Positions 12,857-21,780 of a stretch of DNA of 64,000 nucleotides are shown here, piece by piece. A model generated the notes under the pieces. That model did not search any database. It was not told the DNA's origin and saw nothing but the letters and a program-made list of their open reading frames with translations. Each line of letters starts with the position of its first letter. Position 1 is the first letter of the stretch. A program made the position numbers and the translations under genes. The stretch covers positions 71,655-135,654 of the forward strand of contig CAVPQM010000025.1 in NCBI GenBank assembly GCA_963707555.1, given 5' to 3'. This DNA comes from JAFAFN01 sp963707555 (GTDB lineage: Bacteria; Actinomycetota; Acidimicrobiia; Acidimicrobiales; Microtrichaceae).

Positions 12857-13698
12857 TGAACGGTCACTCACCCGCAACACCTGGTCAGGCCGCTGTCGTC
12901 GACGGTGACGAGCTCTCTGCTGTCGACCAGCCCGACGACGATCTGCCGGAGGGCGATCTGCTCGACGACGATCTGCCCGCCGAGGATCTGCCCGCCGAGG
13001 ATCTGCCCTCGGCGGTGGCGGCCTACCTCGAGGCGATCTTCGAGCTCGACGAGGACGACATCACCGCCGTGCAGGTCCGGATCGCCGAGCGCATGGGGGT
13101 GAGTCGACCGGCGGTGTCGGAGATGGTGCGCAAGCTGCGGCGGCGTGGACTCGTGGTCGTCGAGGCGGGCCAGGTCCGCCTCACCGCGCTCGGCCTGGAG
13201 CACGCGGAGCGCCGGGTCCGTCGGCACCGCATCGCCGAGCGGTTCCTGACCGACGTGCTCGGCCTCGGTTGGGCCCAGGCGCACACCGAGGCCGAGGCCT
13301 GGGAGCGCGTCATGAACAGTCGCACCGAGGCGGCCATGTCGTCGGTCCTCGGCGATCCGACGACCTGCCCGCACGGCAACCCGATCCCGGGTTCGGCGTG
13401 GACCGACCCGAACGCCGTGCCGCTCGACGAGGTCGAGGTGGGCGGCTCGTTCCGCGTCGTGCGCATCACCGAGCAGCTGGAGTTCGTGCCCGGCATGCTC
13501 GACGCCCTCGAGTTCGCCGGACTGCAGCCCGACGTCCGTGGCCGCCTCGTGAGCACCTCACCCGACGGCTCGTTCGCCGTCGAGATCGACGAGGGCGCCG
13601 ACGGCGTCTCCCGGCGGCCGCTCGCCCTCGCCGGGGCGACCGCCGAGCGGATCCTCGTGCAGCCCGAACCCCTCGTCGCCGGAGGCACCACCGAATGA
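12856..13698 (+). CDS. MntR/DtxR/IdeR-family metal-dependent transcriptional repressor with acidic N-terminal extension
   Basis: Metal-activated DNA-binding repressor. After an unusual ~50-residue acidic leader made of repeated DDLP/EDLP units (residues ~14-53), a DtxR-type winged helix follows (AVAAYLEAIFELDEDDITAVQVRIAERMGVSRPAVSEMVRKL), then the dimerisation/metal domain (HRIAERFLTDVLGLGWAQAHTEAEAWERVMN, DPTTCPHGNPIPG) and a C-terminal SH3-like FeoA domain. The Cys-Pro-His-Gly segment is the usual metal-site region of the family. The palindrome over its promoter resembles MntR boxes slightly more than iron boxes, so manganese is my first guess for the metal; iron is possible. Its stop overlaps the next start (ATGA). 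Confidence 0.85.
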   Translation: MNGHSPATPGQAAVVDGDELSAVDQPDDDLPEGDLLDDDLPAEDLPAEDLPSAVAAYLEAIFELDEDDITAVQVRIAERMGVSRPAVSEMVRKLRRRGLVVVEAGQVRLTALGLEHAERRVRRHRIAERFLTDVLGLGWAQAHTEAEAWERVMNSRTEAAMSSVLGDPTTCPHGNPIPGSAWTDPNAVPLDEVEVGGSFRVVRITEQLEFVPGMLDALEFAGLQPDVRGRLVSTSPDGSFAVEIDEGADGVSRRPLALAGATAERILVQPEPLVAGGTTE

Positions 13699-14318
13699 AC
13701 GAGATGCTGCGGCTCGCTGCCGCGCTGACCCACCAGCTGTCGCCGATCGCGCTCACGGTCTGGCCGCGCAGCGGCCCCGCGATGGTGGTGTCCCGCGACG
13801 ACCGCAACCACCCCGACATCTCGGCGTGCGAGTTCCGGCGCCTCGTCCTGTCGTCGGTCACCGGCGCATCGCTGCCGCCGGGGCTGTCGTGGATCCTCGA
13901 CACCGAGGACCTGACCGTCGAGGGCGTCGGGGTGCGACACGTCGGCGACGGCGTCGTGGCGATCGACCGACCCGGCACGCCGCGCTGGTGGTGGCCCACG
14001 CTGCTGCACGGGAGCTGCCTGCCGACGGTGCTGGGTGATGCGGCGATCGATCTGATCGAACAGGGTCGAGCTCCCGCCGACCTCGTCGCCGCGGCGAACG
14101 TCTCGGTGCACGCGGACGTCGAGCTCGGCGTCGCCGTGGTCGCGGTCGACGCCGAGCCGCGTTCCGCCGTCGACGACCGACTCGGCGACGAGTTCGCTCG
14201 TGCCCTCAGCAGGGCGTGCGTCGTGGCGGAGCTCATCAGCGGCGACGTCTGCGAGCCGTCGACCGCCGGACACGTGCGGTTCTCCGGCGCACACGGCACC
14301 GACGCACGGGAGCGCTGA
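13695..14318 (+). CDS. Hypothetical protein translationally coupled to the MntR-like regulator
   Basis: A 207-residue soluble protein that I do not recognise. It starts with ATG overlapping the stop of the regulator gene, so it is probably co-transcribed and shares metal control. Visible features: a hydrophobic N-terminal helix (MNEMLRLAAALTHQ), a tryptophan patch (GTPRWWWPTLLHGSC, ~residue 95) and an Ala/Val-rich C-terminal half. No signal peptide, membrane segment or metal motif is evident. Third-position GC is uniformly high, which supports real coding. Confidence 0.7.
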   Translation: MNEMLRLAAALTHQLSPIALTVWPRSGPAMVVSRDDRNHPDISACEFRRLVLSSVTGASLPPGLSWILDTEDLTVEGVGVRHVGDGVVAIDRPGTPRWWWPTLLHGSCLPTVLGDAAIDLIEQGRAPADLVAAANVSVHADVELGVAVVAVDAEPRSAVDDRLGDEFARALSRACVVAELISGDVCEPSTAGHVRFSGAHGTDARER

Positions 14319-14337
14319 CCCGACGCGCCCGGCCGGC

Positions 14338-14373
14338 GCCGACCCCAGGGTGAGTGCCGACCCCAGGGTGAGT
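14338..14373. repeat. 18-bp tandem duplication, gccgaccccagggtgagt x2
   Basis: Two exact copies (14338-14355, 14356-14373) plus four further bases, in the 154-bp gap before the desaturase gene. No regulatory motif was identified in it. Confidence 0.75.
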
Positions 14374-14472
14374 GCCGTATCAGGGAGCGGTCCGCCCGTT
14401 TGCGTACGGCGCCAGCGCCACGGGTAGCGTCCTGCGCTTCGCCACGCGGCATGCGGGTCGAGGGCCCACCGC

Positions 14473-15372
14473 GTGCGGTGCGATCGGTCGCCGCCATCCC
14501 GAAGGGTCACGACCATCTCTGCCACCCTGGACACCAGCGCGGTCGCCGACGGCGGCCGACTGCCGCACGGCCGGATCAACCCGCGCAGCTCGATCCCGTT
14601 CTTCGTGGTCCACGCGCTCCCGCTGCTCGCCATCTTCACCGGTGTGCCGGCGCGGGTCTGGATCCTCCTCGCCGTGACGTACTGGGGTCGGATGTTCTTC
14701 ATCACGGCCGGCTACCACCGCTACTTCTCGCACCGCGCCTACAAGACGAGCCGGGCCTTCCAGTTCGTGCTCGCGTTCGGCGGGGCGACCGCTGCGCAGA
14801 AGAGCCCGCTGTGGTGGGCGGGGCACCACCGCATCCATCACCGCTACACCGACACCATCGACGATCCCCACACGCCCAGGAAGGGCTTCTGGTGGAGCCA
14901 CGTCGGGTGGATCCTCTCCGACGACACCTCCGACGTGCCCGACGGGACGATGAAGGACTTCTCGAAGTACCCGGAGATCCGCTTCATCTCCCGCCACGAC
15001 TGGCTGCCGCCGTGGCTGCTCGGGATCGCCTGCTTGCTGATCGGCGGCTGGTCCGGGCTGCTCATCGGGTTCTTCCTGTCCACGGTCCTGCTGTGGCACT
15101 CGACGTTCTTCATCAACTCGCTCGCCCACGTCATGGGCAGTCGCCGCTTCGAGACCGACGACACCAGTCGCAACAACCCGCTGCTCGCGTTGGTGACGCT
15201 CGGCGAGGGCTGGCACAACAACCACCACCGTTCGGCGCACGTCGCCCGTCAAGGCCTGGCGTGGTGGGAGATCGACGTGACGTGGTACGTGCTGGTCGTG
15301 CTCGAGCGGCTGCACGTCATCTGGGACGTCAAGCGTCCCCGATCGGTGCCGTCCGAGGATCCCACCGAATAA
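14473..15372 (+). CDS. Acyl-CoA delta-9-type desaturase (membrane di-iron fatty acid desaturase)
   Basis: Membrane-bound desaturase that introduces a double bond into acyl chains using O2 and a di-iron centre. The three histidine boxes are intact: HRYFSH (~residue 83), HRIHH (~116) and HNNHH (~255), in the spacing of stearoyl-CoA desaturases. Hydrophobic segments (SIPFFVVHALPLLAIF, VWILLAVTYWG, WLLGIACLLIGGWSGLLIGFF) surround them. The start is uncertain: GTG at 14473 is the only in-frame upstream start, and the first ~20 residues look unconserved. Functionally it fits the FAS-I/ACC operon upstream by modifying its products, but it is separated by the metal-regulator pair. Confidence 0.85.
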   Translation: MRCDRSPPSRRVTTISATLDTSAVADGGRLPHGRINPRSSIPFFVVHALPLLAIFTGVPARVWILLAVTYWGRMFFITAGYHRYFSHRAYKTSRAFQFVLAFGGATAAQKSPLWWAGHHRIHHRYTDTIDDPHTPRKGFWWSHVGWILSDDTSDVPDGTMKDFSKYPEIRFISRHDWLPPWLLGIACLLIGGWSGLLIGFFLSTVLLWHSTFFINSLAHVMGSRRFETDDTSRNNPLLALVTLGEGWHNNHHRSAHVARQGLAWWEIDVTWYVLVVLERLHVIWDVKRPRSVPSEDPTE

Positions 15373-15485
15373 TCATCGATCCCCCCGGGCTCCGTCAGCG
15401 CTTGCCTTGACGGTGAATTCTGGTCAGACTCCACGGGTCACCCCTAGGCGAGGGGTGGAGTGGGGACCCTGGAGGGGGACAATCG

Positions 15486-18400
15486 ATGCGTTGGTCTCGG
15501 GGGGCACTGCTGTGCCTCGTAGGAACACTTGCCCTGGTGGCAGCTGCGTGTACGCAGCCACCGACGACTCCGGGAACCGGCAACAACCTGGCCCCCACCG
15601 CGAGCATCGAGCGCGACACCCGATTCGGGTGCGGCACCGCTCGAGGTGGAGTTCTCCTCCGCAGGGTCCGTCGACCCCGACGGCAGCATCGCTGCCTACG
15701 AGTGGAACTTCGGTGACGGCTCGCCGGTCGAGACCGATGCAGATGTCACCCACACCTACACCGCCGGTGGCACCTACACCGCGACGCTGAAGGTGACCGA
15801 CGACGGCGGGGCCTCGGGCACCGCGACGGTGATCATCAGCGTCGTCGGCGTGAACGCCTCGCCGACGGCGGTCATCTCGGCCGACCCGACCACCGGCAAG
15901 GCGCCGCTCGCGGTCGACTTCGACGGCACCGGCTCGACCGACCCCGACGGCACCATCGCGTCGTACGCCTGGGACTTCGGCGGCGGCGCGACCTCGACCG
16001 ACCCGACGCCCTCGCACGTCTTCACCGCAGCCGGCCCGCACGTGGTCTCGCTCACCGTGACCGACGACGGCGGCGCCACCGCGACCGAGACCACCACGAT
16101 CGACGTCGTGCCGAACCTCGCGCCGGTCGCTGCTGCGTCCGCCACGCCCACCTCGGGCAAGGCGCCGCTCGCCGTCGCGTTCTCCTCGGCCGGCTCGGCC
16201 GACCCCGACGGCTCTGTCGTCGGCTACTCGTGGGCCTTCGGCGACGGTGGCACGTCCACCGCTGCGAACCCGAACCACGTCTACACCGCAGCTGGCTCGT
16301 ACACCGCCACGCTCACGGTCACCGACGACTCCGGCGCCACCGACTCGACCACGGTGTCGGTCTCGGCCGTGGCCAACGTCGCGCCGAGCGCGATCGCGAA
16401 CTCCAACGTGACCGGCGGCCAGGCCCCGCTCACCGTGAACTTCAGCTCGGCCGGCTCGACGGACTCCGACGGCGGCATCGTGTCCACCGCGTGGACCTTC
16501 GGTGACGGCAACAGCTCGACCGCTGCCAACCCCAGCTACACCTACGGCACGCCGGGCACCTACACCGTCACGCTGACCGTGGCCGATGCCGAGGGCGCGA
16601 CCAGCTCGGCGACCATCTCGATCCAGGTCGACGCGATCCCGAACGAGGCGCCGACCGCAGTCGCGGCCGCCACGCCGACCACGCAGCGCGTCGGACTCCC
16701 GATCGCGTTCTCGTCCGCCGGCTCCGCCGACACCGACGGCACGATCGCCAGCTACCACTGGGACTTCGCCGACGGCACCAGCGCGAACACGGCGAACCCG
16801 TCGAAGTCGTACAGCGTCGCAGGTACCTACGCGGCGACGCTGACCGTGACCGACAACGCCGGTGGCACCGCCACCGCGTCGGTCGAGGTCACCATCACCC
16901 CGAACGCGGCGCCGACCGCGGTCGCATCGGGCACGCCCACGACGGGCACCGAGCCCCTGCTGGTGCAGTTCTCCTCGGCGGGCTCCGGTGACACCGACGG
17001 CACCATCGCTGCCTACGCCTGGGACTTCGGCGACGGCGGCTCGTCCACCTCGGCGAACCCGTCCCGTCTCTTCACGGCGCCCGGCACCTACGAGGCCGAG
17101 CTGACGGTCACCGACGACTTCGGCGTGAGCGACACCGCGACGGTCACCGTCGTGGTCATCCCGAACCAGGTCCCGACCGCAGCGATCAACGCGTCGCCGC
17201 AGTCCGGCCCCCGTCCGCTCGCGGTCAGCTTCAACGGCACCGCGTCGTCCGACCCCGAGGGCACCGACCTCACGTACGCGTGGGACTTCGGTGACGGCGG
17301 CGTCGGCACCGGTGCGACCCCGTCGCACACCTACGCGGTCGGCTCCTACACGGCGACCCTCGTCGTGACCGACGCCGGCGGCAAGGTCTCGGCACCCGCC
17401 TCGATCGCGATCACCGTGTACGTCGATGACGACGGTGACGGCTCGGTCGCTGCGGATGACTGCAACGACGCCGACGCGACGACCTACCCGGGTGCACCTG
17501 ACGCACTCGACTCCACCGCGAAGGACACGAACTGCGACGGTGTCGACGGCGTGCTCGCCAACACCGTGTTCGTGCAGGCACCGGGCGGTTCCGACAGCGG
17601 CTCGTGCGGCACGCTCGCCAGCCCGTGTGCGTCCATCGGCCAGGGCGTGACCAACGCCGTCGCCGGCGGCCGCAAGGTCGTCCAGGTCGTCAGCGGCACC
17701 TACGCCGCCTTCAACCTCAACTCGACGACCGGCGTCACGGTCCGCGGTGGTTACGCAGCGGGCTTCACCTCCCGCTCCGGCGCCACCACGGTGAACGGCA
17801 CGGTCGGCATCTCGTCCTCGACGAACGCGACCCTGCTCGACCTCACGGTCAACGGCACCTCGGGTGGCGCCTCGACCGGCGTGCTCGTCACGGGCGGCTC
17901 GGCAGCGCTGACCCGTGTCACCGTCGACAGCGGCACCCCGTCGGGCGCCGGCAACAGCGCCTATGGCGTGCGTGCGATCAGCGGGGCGAACGTCTCGGTG
18001 ACCGACTCGACCGTCACGGCGAAGCCCGGCGTCGCCGGTACGACCAACGGTTCCGCCCCGGGCGCTGCTGGCCAAGGCTGCACCGGCTCGAACGGTGCCG
18101 GTGCGTCCGGTCCGAGCTCGCCCGGCGACGGTGCTTCGTCCTGCGGTGGCTCCGGCAATGCCCGCAGCGGCGCCGGCGGCCGTGGCGGCAGCTACTCCGG
18201 CGGCGGCTCCAACGGAGAGGCCGGTGGCGGTGGCGCCGGCGGTGGCGCCGGTGGCGGCGGCACCCTCTTCGGGGGCGGCAGCCATGCCGGTGGGGGTGGC
18301 GGCGGTGCCGCCGGTTCGGCCGGCGGTGCAGGCTCCGGTGGCTCGAACGCGACCTCGTCCGCGGGTGCGCTCTGGGTCGGCCTCAACGGTGGCAACGGTG

Positions 18401-19026
18401 GCAACGCCTCGGTCGGCCACGGTGGTGGCGGCGGCGGTGGTGGCCGCAGCGCCAGTGCGTCCGGTGGTGGCGGCGGCGCCGGTGGTGGCGGCGGCAACGC
18501 CGGTGCCGGTTCGACCGGTGTCGGCATCGCCGGCGGCGGTTCCTTCGGCGTCTACGCCCACAACGCCTCGGCGACGGTGACCAACTCCGTCGTGACGGCT
18601 GCGGCCGGTGGCACGGGCGGCAACGGTGCTGCTGGTGGTGCTGGTGGCAGGGGCGGCAACGGCACCGCTGGTGGCGGCGACTCCTGCTGCGAGGCCGGAA
18701 GCGGCGGCGGCGGTGGCGCCGGCGGTGGTGGCGGTGGCGGTGGCGGCGCCGGTGGCGGCGCCGGCGGTCCGTCGATCGCCGTGTTCCACCTGGGTACCGG
18801 CACGGCGTCGGTCTCGGGCGGCACGCTGAACCGTGCCGCATCGGGTGGCGCCGGGGGTTCCGGCGGTGGTGGTGGCGCCGGTGGCGGTGCGGGTACTCCT
18901 GGTCCCAGCGGTGACGCAGCCAACGGGGGCGGTGGCGCCAGCGCCGGTCAGACCGGCGCGACCGGCAACTCCGGTGCCGCAGGCATCGCCGTCCGTGTCT
19001 GGAACAACGGGGTGACGACCTCCTGA
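15486..19026 (+). CDS. Surface lipoprotein with seven PKD repeats, MopE-type motif, beta-helix segment and PGRS-like glycine-rich tail; one frameshift
   Basis: Large (~1,180 residues) exported protein. The ATG at 15486 follows ggagggggac and opens a lipoprotein signal peptide ending in the lipobox LVAAAC. The frame changes near 15622, then seven PKD domains follow (about 15630-17420), each with the WDFGDG/THTYT-type core. Next come a Ca-binding MopE-type motif (DDDGDGSVAADDCNDADA, nt ~17425-17480), a right-handed beta-helix-like segment (VFVQAPGGSDSG onward, to ~18020) and a ~320-residue tail rich in GGxGG (18030-18990) resembling mycobacterial PGRS domains. PKD and MopE modules are typical of extracellular adhesive or matrix proteins; binding partner unknown. 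No catalytic residues seen. Confidence 0.8.
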
Positions 19027-19090
19027 CCGAGGCCACGACGCTCGGATGTGTCGCCCACCAGGGCTTCACCATTCCGTAACGAAATGACGC

Positions 19091-19116
19091 ACGGCGGGTC
19101 CGCAAGGGCCCGCCGT
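19091..19116 (+). terminator. Hairpin after the PKD lipoprotein gene
   Basis: The arms acggcgggtcc and gggcccgccgt can pair over 11 positions with one G-T, loop gcaa. No T-run follows, so this would be an actinomycete-type terminator or mRNA 3'-end stabiliser. Confidence 0.55.
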
Positions 19117-19323
19117 CGTCGCGTTCGGGGGTCGATCGCGACCCTTGGGTCGATCTACCCGGACCGCCTCCGGAACCGCTCCATGGGCCGTCCGGCCCAG
19201 GTCCCCGAGATCATGGCGTCAGCAAGGACCCTTGTCCCTGCTGGTCTCTCTGGCTCAGGTCGCATCGGTCCGGGGCATCTAGTCGGTCGACACTTCGCGA
19301 TGCAAGGCGCCTGCGTTGCGCGC

Positions 19324-19384
19324 TTGTGCGATTGGTCACAAAGTCACCCGCGATTGTTACGGAGTGGCCCGAAGTTCGTAATAC
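19324..19384 (+). promoter_or_regulatory. CRP-type operator and promoter of the Rpf-like gene
   Basis: TTGTGCGATTGGTCACAA (19324-19341) is a perfect 5-bp inverted repeat and matches the CRP consensus TGTGAN6TCACA with one change. A -10 hexamer TAATAC sits at 19379-19384, with a weak -35 (TTGTTA, 19354-19359, 19-bp spacer). With transcription starting near 19391 the operator is centred at about -58, close to the -61.5 of class I CRP sites. The 5' leader would be about 47 nt. The rest of the 19117-19437 gap holds a possible hairpin at 19221-19242 and nothing else recognised. Confidence 0.6.
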
Positions 19385-19437
19385 TGGCTCCCGGCCACAC
19401 GGCCAGCTGGGAAGAACGAACGACCGAAGGGCGACCC

Positions 19438-20034
19438 ATGACCACGAACTCCTCCATCGACGCGCACACCACCATCGACGCTGCAGTCGACCGGACCTCG
19501 AGTGAACGTCGACTCCACGAACCGAGCAGTCCCGGGGCGCCTGCCCGAGCACGCCGTGCACGCCGCTCCCGGCGTCTCGGCCTGCTGGCAGGCGCCGCAC
19601 TCATCGCCGTCACCGCCTCGGCCTGCTTCCCGACCGGTCCGGTCGAGACGTGGGTGCCGGACTTCAACGGCAACGGCCGCATCGAGCCCGAAGAGGTCGA
19701 GTGGCAGAAGGCCACCATCGTGCAGGCGGTCGCCAAGGCGATCGAAGCCGAGCGTCGTGACCGTCAGCAGCATCCCTTCCTGACCTGCGTGCGTCGTCAC
19801 GAGTCGGACCGGGGCTCGTGGCCCCACGTCCGCGGCTACGGCGCCCAGAACCCGCGCAGCACGGCGTCGGGTGCCTACCAGTTCCTCGACAGCACCTGGC
19901 GGAACGTGTCGGCCCGTGCGGGCCACGCCGGCTACGCCCGTGCCTCCCACGCACCCTGGTACGTCCAGGACTCCGTGGCGCTCTACCTGGTGAACAACGG
20001 CGGTCGGTCCGCCTGGAACGGCACCGGCTGCTGA
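19438..20034 (+). CDS. Lipoprotein with resuscitation-promoting-factor/transglycosylase-like domain
   Basis: Predicted cell-wall hydrolase anchored to the outer face of the membrane. The ATG at 19438 gives a 198-residue protein: a basic N-terminal region, a signal segment (LGLLAGAALIAVTASAC) with lipobox TASAC, a calcium-loop-like segment (DFNGNGRIEPEE), then a lysozyme-fold domain (FLTCVRRHESDRGSW...ASGAYQFLDSTW) with the catalytic-type Glu in RHES and terminal Cys, as in Rpf and related transglycosylases. The basic stretch before the hydrophobic core is long for a lipoprotein. The upstream CRP-type site parallels the known CRP control of rpfA in Mycobacterium. Substrate is presumably peptidoglycan. 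Confidence 0.8.
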   Translation: MTTNSSIDAHTTIDAAVDRTSSERRLHEPSSPGAPARARRARRSRRLGLLAGAALIAVTASACFPTGPVETWVPDFNGNGRIEPEEVEWQKATIVQAVAKAIEAERRDRQQHPFLTCVRRHESDRGSWPHVRGYGAQNPRSTASGAYQFLDSTWRNVSARAGHAGYARASHAPWYVQDSVALYLVNNGGRSAWNGTGC

Positions 20035-20082
20035 CACCCGGCGTCAGACGACGCCCCTGAGATGTCATGAGGCTGAGATCTC

Positions 20083-20115
20083 ACGAGGGCCGGCACCCGG
20101 GGTGCCGGCCCTCGT
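20083..20115 (+). terminator. Perfect 15-bp hairpin between convergent genes
   Basis: The arm acgagggccggcacc (20083-20097) pairs exactly with ggtgccggccctcgt (20101-20115) across a 3-nt loop. It lies 49 bp past the Rpf-like stop and 46 bp before the end of the opposing VIT gene, so it could terminate both transcripts. No T-run is present on either side. Confidence 0.65.
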
Positions 20116-20160
20116 CGCGTCCGCTGTGCTGCTCGGTCAGCTGATCGCCGTGCTCGTTCG

Positions 20161-20877
20161 TCAGCTGATCGCGACGTCCAGCAACGAACCGACCCCATAG
20201 GTGACGGCGAGACCGAGCGCGCCGCCCAGCAGGACCCGGACCGCGCCGCGGCCGATCGACGCGCCGCCGAGCCAGGCACCGAGCGCGCCGAGCGCCGCCA
20301 GGGACAGCAGCGTCGACACCACGATCGCCGCTCCCCGGATGTCGGGTCCGGTCACGGCCGCGACGAGCACGGGGATCGCCGCCCCGAGCGCGAACGCGAA
20401 GAACGACGAGACGGCCGCCTGGAGCGGACGGGCTCGATGGGCCTCGGTGAGCCCGAGCTCGTCACGCAGATGCGCCCCGAGGGGATCCTCGGACATCAAC
20501 GCCTCGGCCACCTCGCCGGCCAGCTCGCTGGGGAGCCCGCGGTCCTCGTAGATCTCCCGGAGCTCGGCCAGCTCACCCTCCGGATCCGCCTCGAGGTGTC
20601 GCGACTCGACGACGCGGTCGGCTCGCTCGGCGTCGCGCTGCGAGCTGACCGACACGTACTCGCCGAGTGCCATCGAACCGGCGCCGGCGGCCACGCCGGC
20701 GATCCCCGAGGTGAGCACCGCGGTGCGGTCGCCGCCGGCGGCCACCACGCCCAGCAACAGCGCGCCGGTCGACAGGATCCCGTCGTTCGCCCCCAGGACC
20801 GTGGCGCGCAGCCAACTGCTGCGGGTGGAACGATGGTCCTCGGGGTGGCCCCCGTGGGGGGCGGCGCGCACGTCCAT
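20161..20877 (-). CDS. VIT1/CCC1-family metal (iron/manganese) transporter
   Basis: Integral membrane transporter of 238 residues, family known for Fe2+/Mn2+ export or storage. The signature first helix SWLRATVLGANDGILSTGALLLGV (residues ~21-44) is followed by SGIAGVAAGAGSMALGEYVSVSSQRD, an acidic cytoplasmic domain (residues ~90-140, rich in Glu and typical of the metal-binding insert), then three C-terminal helices. In the window it is convergent with the Rpf-like gene and divergent from the patatin gene, from which it is separated by 33 bp, so the two share a small promoter region. Confidence 0.88.
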   Translation of the reverse strand: MDVRAAPHGGHPEDHRSTRSSWLRATVLGANDGILSTGALLLGVVAAGGDRTAVLTSGIAGVAAGAGSMALGEYVSVSSQRDAERADRVVESRHLEADPEGELAELREIYEDRGLPSELAGEVAEALMSEDPLGAHLRDELGLTEAHRARPLQAAVSSFFAFALGAAIPVLVAAVTGPDIRGAAIVVSTLLSLAALGALGAWLGGASIGRGAVRVLLGGALGLAVTYGVGSLLDVAIS

Positions 20878-20910
20878 GGACGAACGCTAGCGACGGCTGT
20901 GGAACGATCG

Positions 20911-21780
20911 ATGTCGATGTCCGACACTGAGCGCTTTCCCGATCGTGGTGCGACCGCCTTCGTCCTCGGCGGCGGCGGCCGGCTCGGCGCTGCCGAGGTC
21001 GGCATGCTGCGCGCCCTGCTGGATGCCGACATCGTGCCTGACCTGATCCTCGGCACCTCGATCGGAGCGATCAACGGCGCCGCCCTCGCGGCCGATCCGA
21101 CGCCGGCCGGCATCGACCGCCTCCAGGACATGTGGAGCCGGGTCGACCGCAGCGGCGTCTTCGGTGGTTCGATCGTCGACCGGGTGCGGCACATGGCGAC
21201 GACCCGGACGAGCCTCCACTCGAACGAGCCGCTGCGCCACCTGCTCGAGGAGGTCCTCGGGTCGAGGAGGATCGAGGACCTCTCGATCCGCTTCGAGTGC
21301 GTCGCGTCGTGCATCGAGACCAGCGCTGCGACCTGGTTCTCGTCGGGTCCGGCGGTCCCCTCGGTGCTCGCCTCGGCGGCAGTCCCCGGGCTGCTGCCCC
21401 CGGTCGAGCTGGGAGGACGTCACTACCTCGACGGCGGCATCGTCGACTCCATCCCCGTGCCACGGGCCATCGCGCTCGGCGCGACGACGATCCACGTGCT
21501 GCAGGTCGGACGGATCGAACAACCCCTCGCCGTGCCCCGCCGCCCCCACGAGGTCGCCCTCGTCGCGTTCGAGCTGGCCCGACGCCACAGCTTCGCCACG
21601 GCCATGACCGCGCTGCCCGAGGGTGTCGCGGTGCACGTCCTGCCCACCGGTGGCACCGGGCCACGGTTCAACGATCTGCGCCAGCTGCGCTACAACGACT
21701 TCTCCGACATCGAGTCGCGCATCACCGCCGCCGAGCGGGCGACGACCCGCTACCTGCTGGAACAGGGACTCGCCCGATGA
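20911..21780 (+). CDS. Patatin-like phospholipase
   Basis: Serine lipid acyl hydrolase with a Ser-Asp dyad. Visible are the oxyanion loop VLGGGGRLGAAE (residues ~17-28), the nucleophile elbow GTSIGA (~52-57) and the DGG motif in YLDGGIVDSIP (~170-180). ATG at 20911 is chosen; an in-frame ATG two codons later is equally possible, and ggaacg upstream is only a weak ribosome site. The 289-residue length is normal for bacterial patatins. The stop overlaps the acyltransferase start (ATGA), suggesting linked removal and re-addition of acyl chains on phospholipids. Confidence 0.87.
   Translation: MSMSDTERFPDRGATAFVLGGGGRLGAAEVGMLRALLDADIVPDLILGTSIGAINGAALAADPTPAGIDRLQDMWSRVDRSGVFGGSIVDRVRHMATTRTSLHSNEPLRHLLEEVLGSRRIEDLSIRFECVASCIETSAATWFSSGPAVPSVLASAAVPGLLPPVELGGRHYLDGGIVDSIPVPRAIALGATTIHVLQVGRIEQPLAVPRRPHEVALVAFELARRHSFATAMTALPEGVAVHVLPTGGTGPRFNDLRQLRYNDFSDIESRITAAERATTRYLLEQGLAR

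Noticed and set aside
15424..18789. Open frame of 1,121 codons on the minus strand opposite the PKD lipoprotein
   Set aside because: Its Arg/Ala/Gly/Val-only composition, absence of any domain and exact antisense position to biased repeats mark it as a by-product of GC-rich codon use.
19117..19437. c-di-AMP (ydaO-type) riboswitch before the Rpf-like gene
   Set aside because: The promoter at 19379-19384 leaves only about 47 nt of leader, and the conserved ydaO core was not found.
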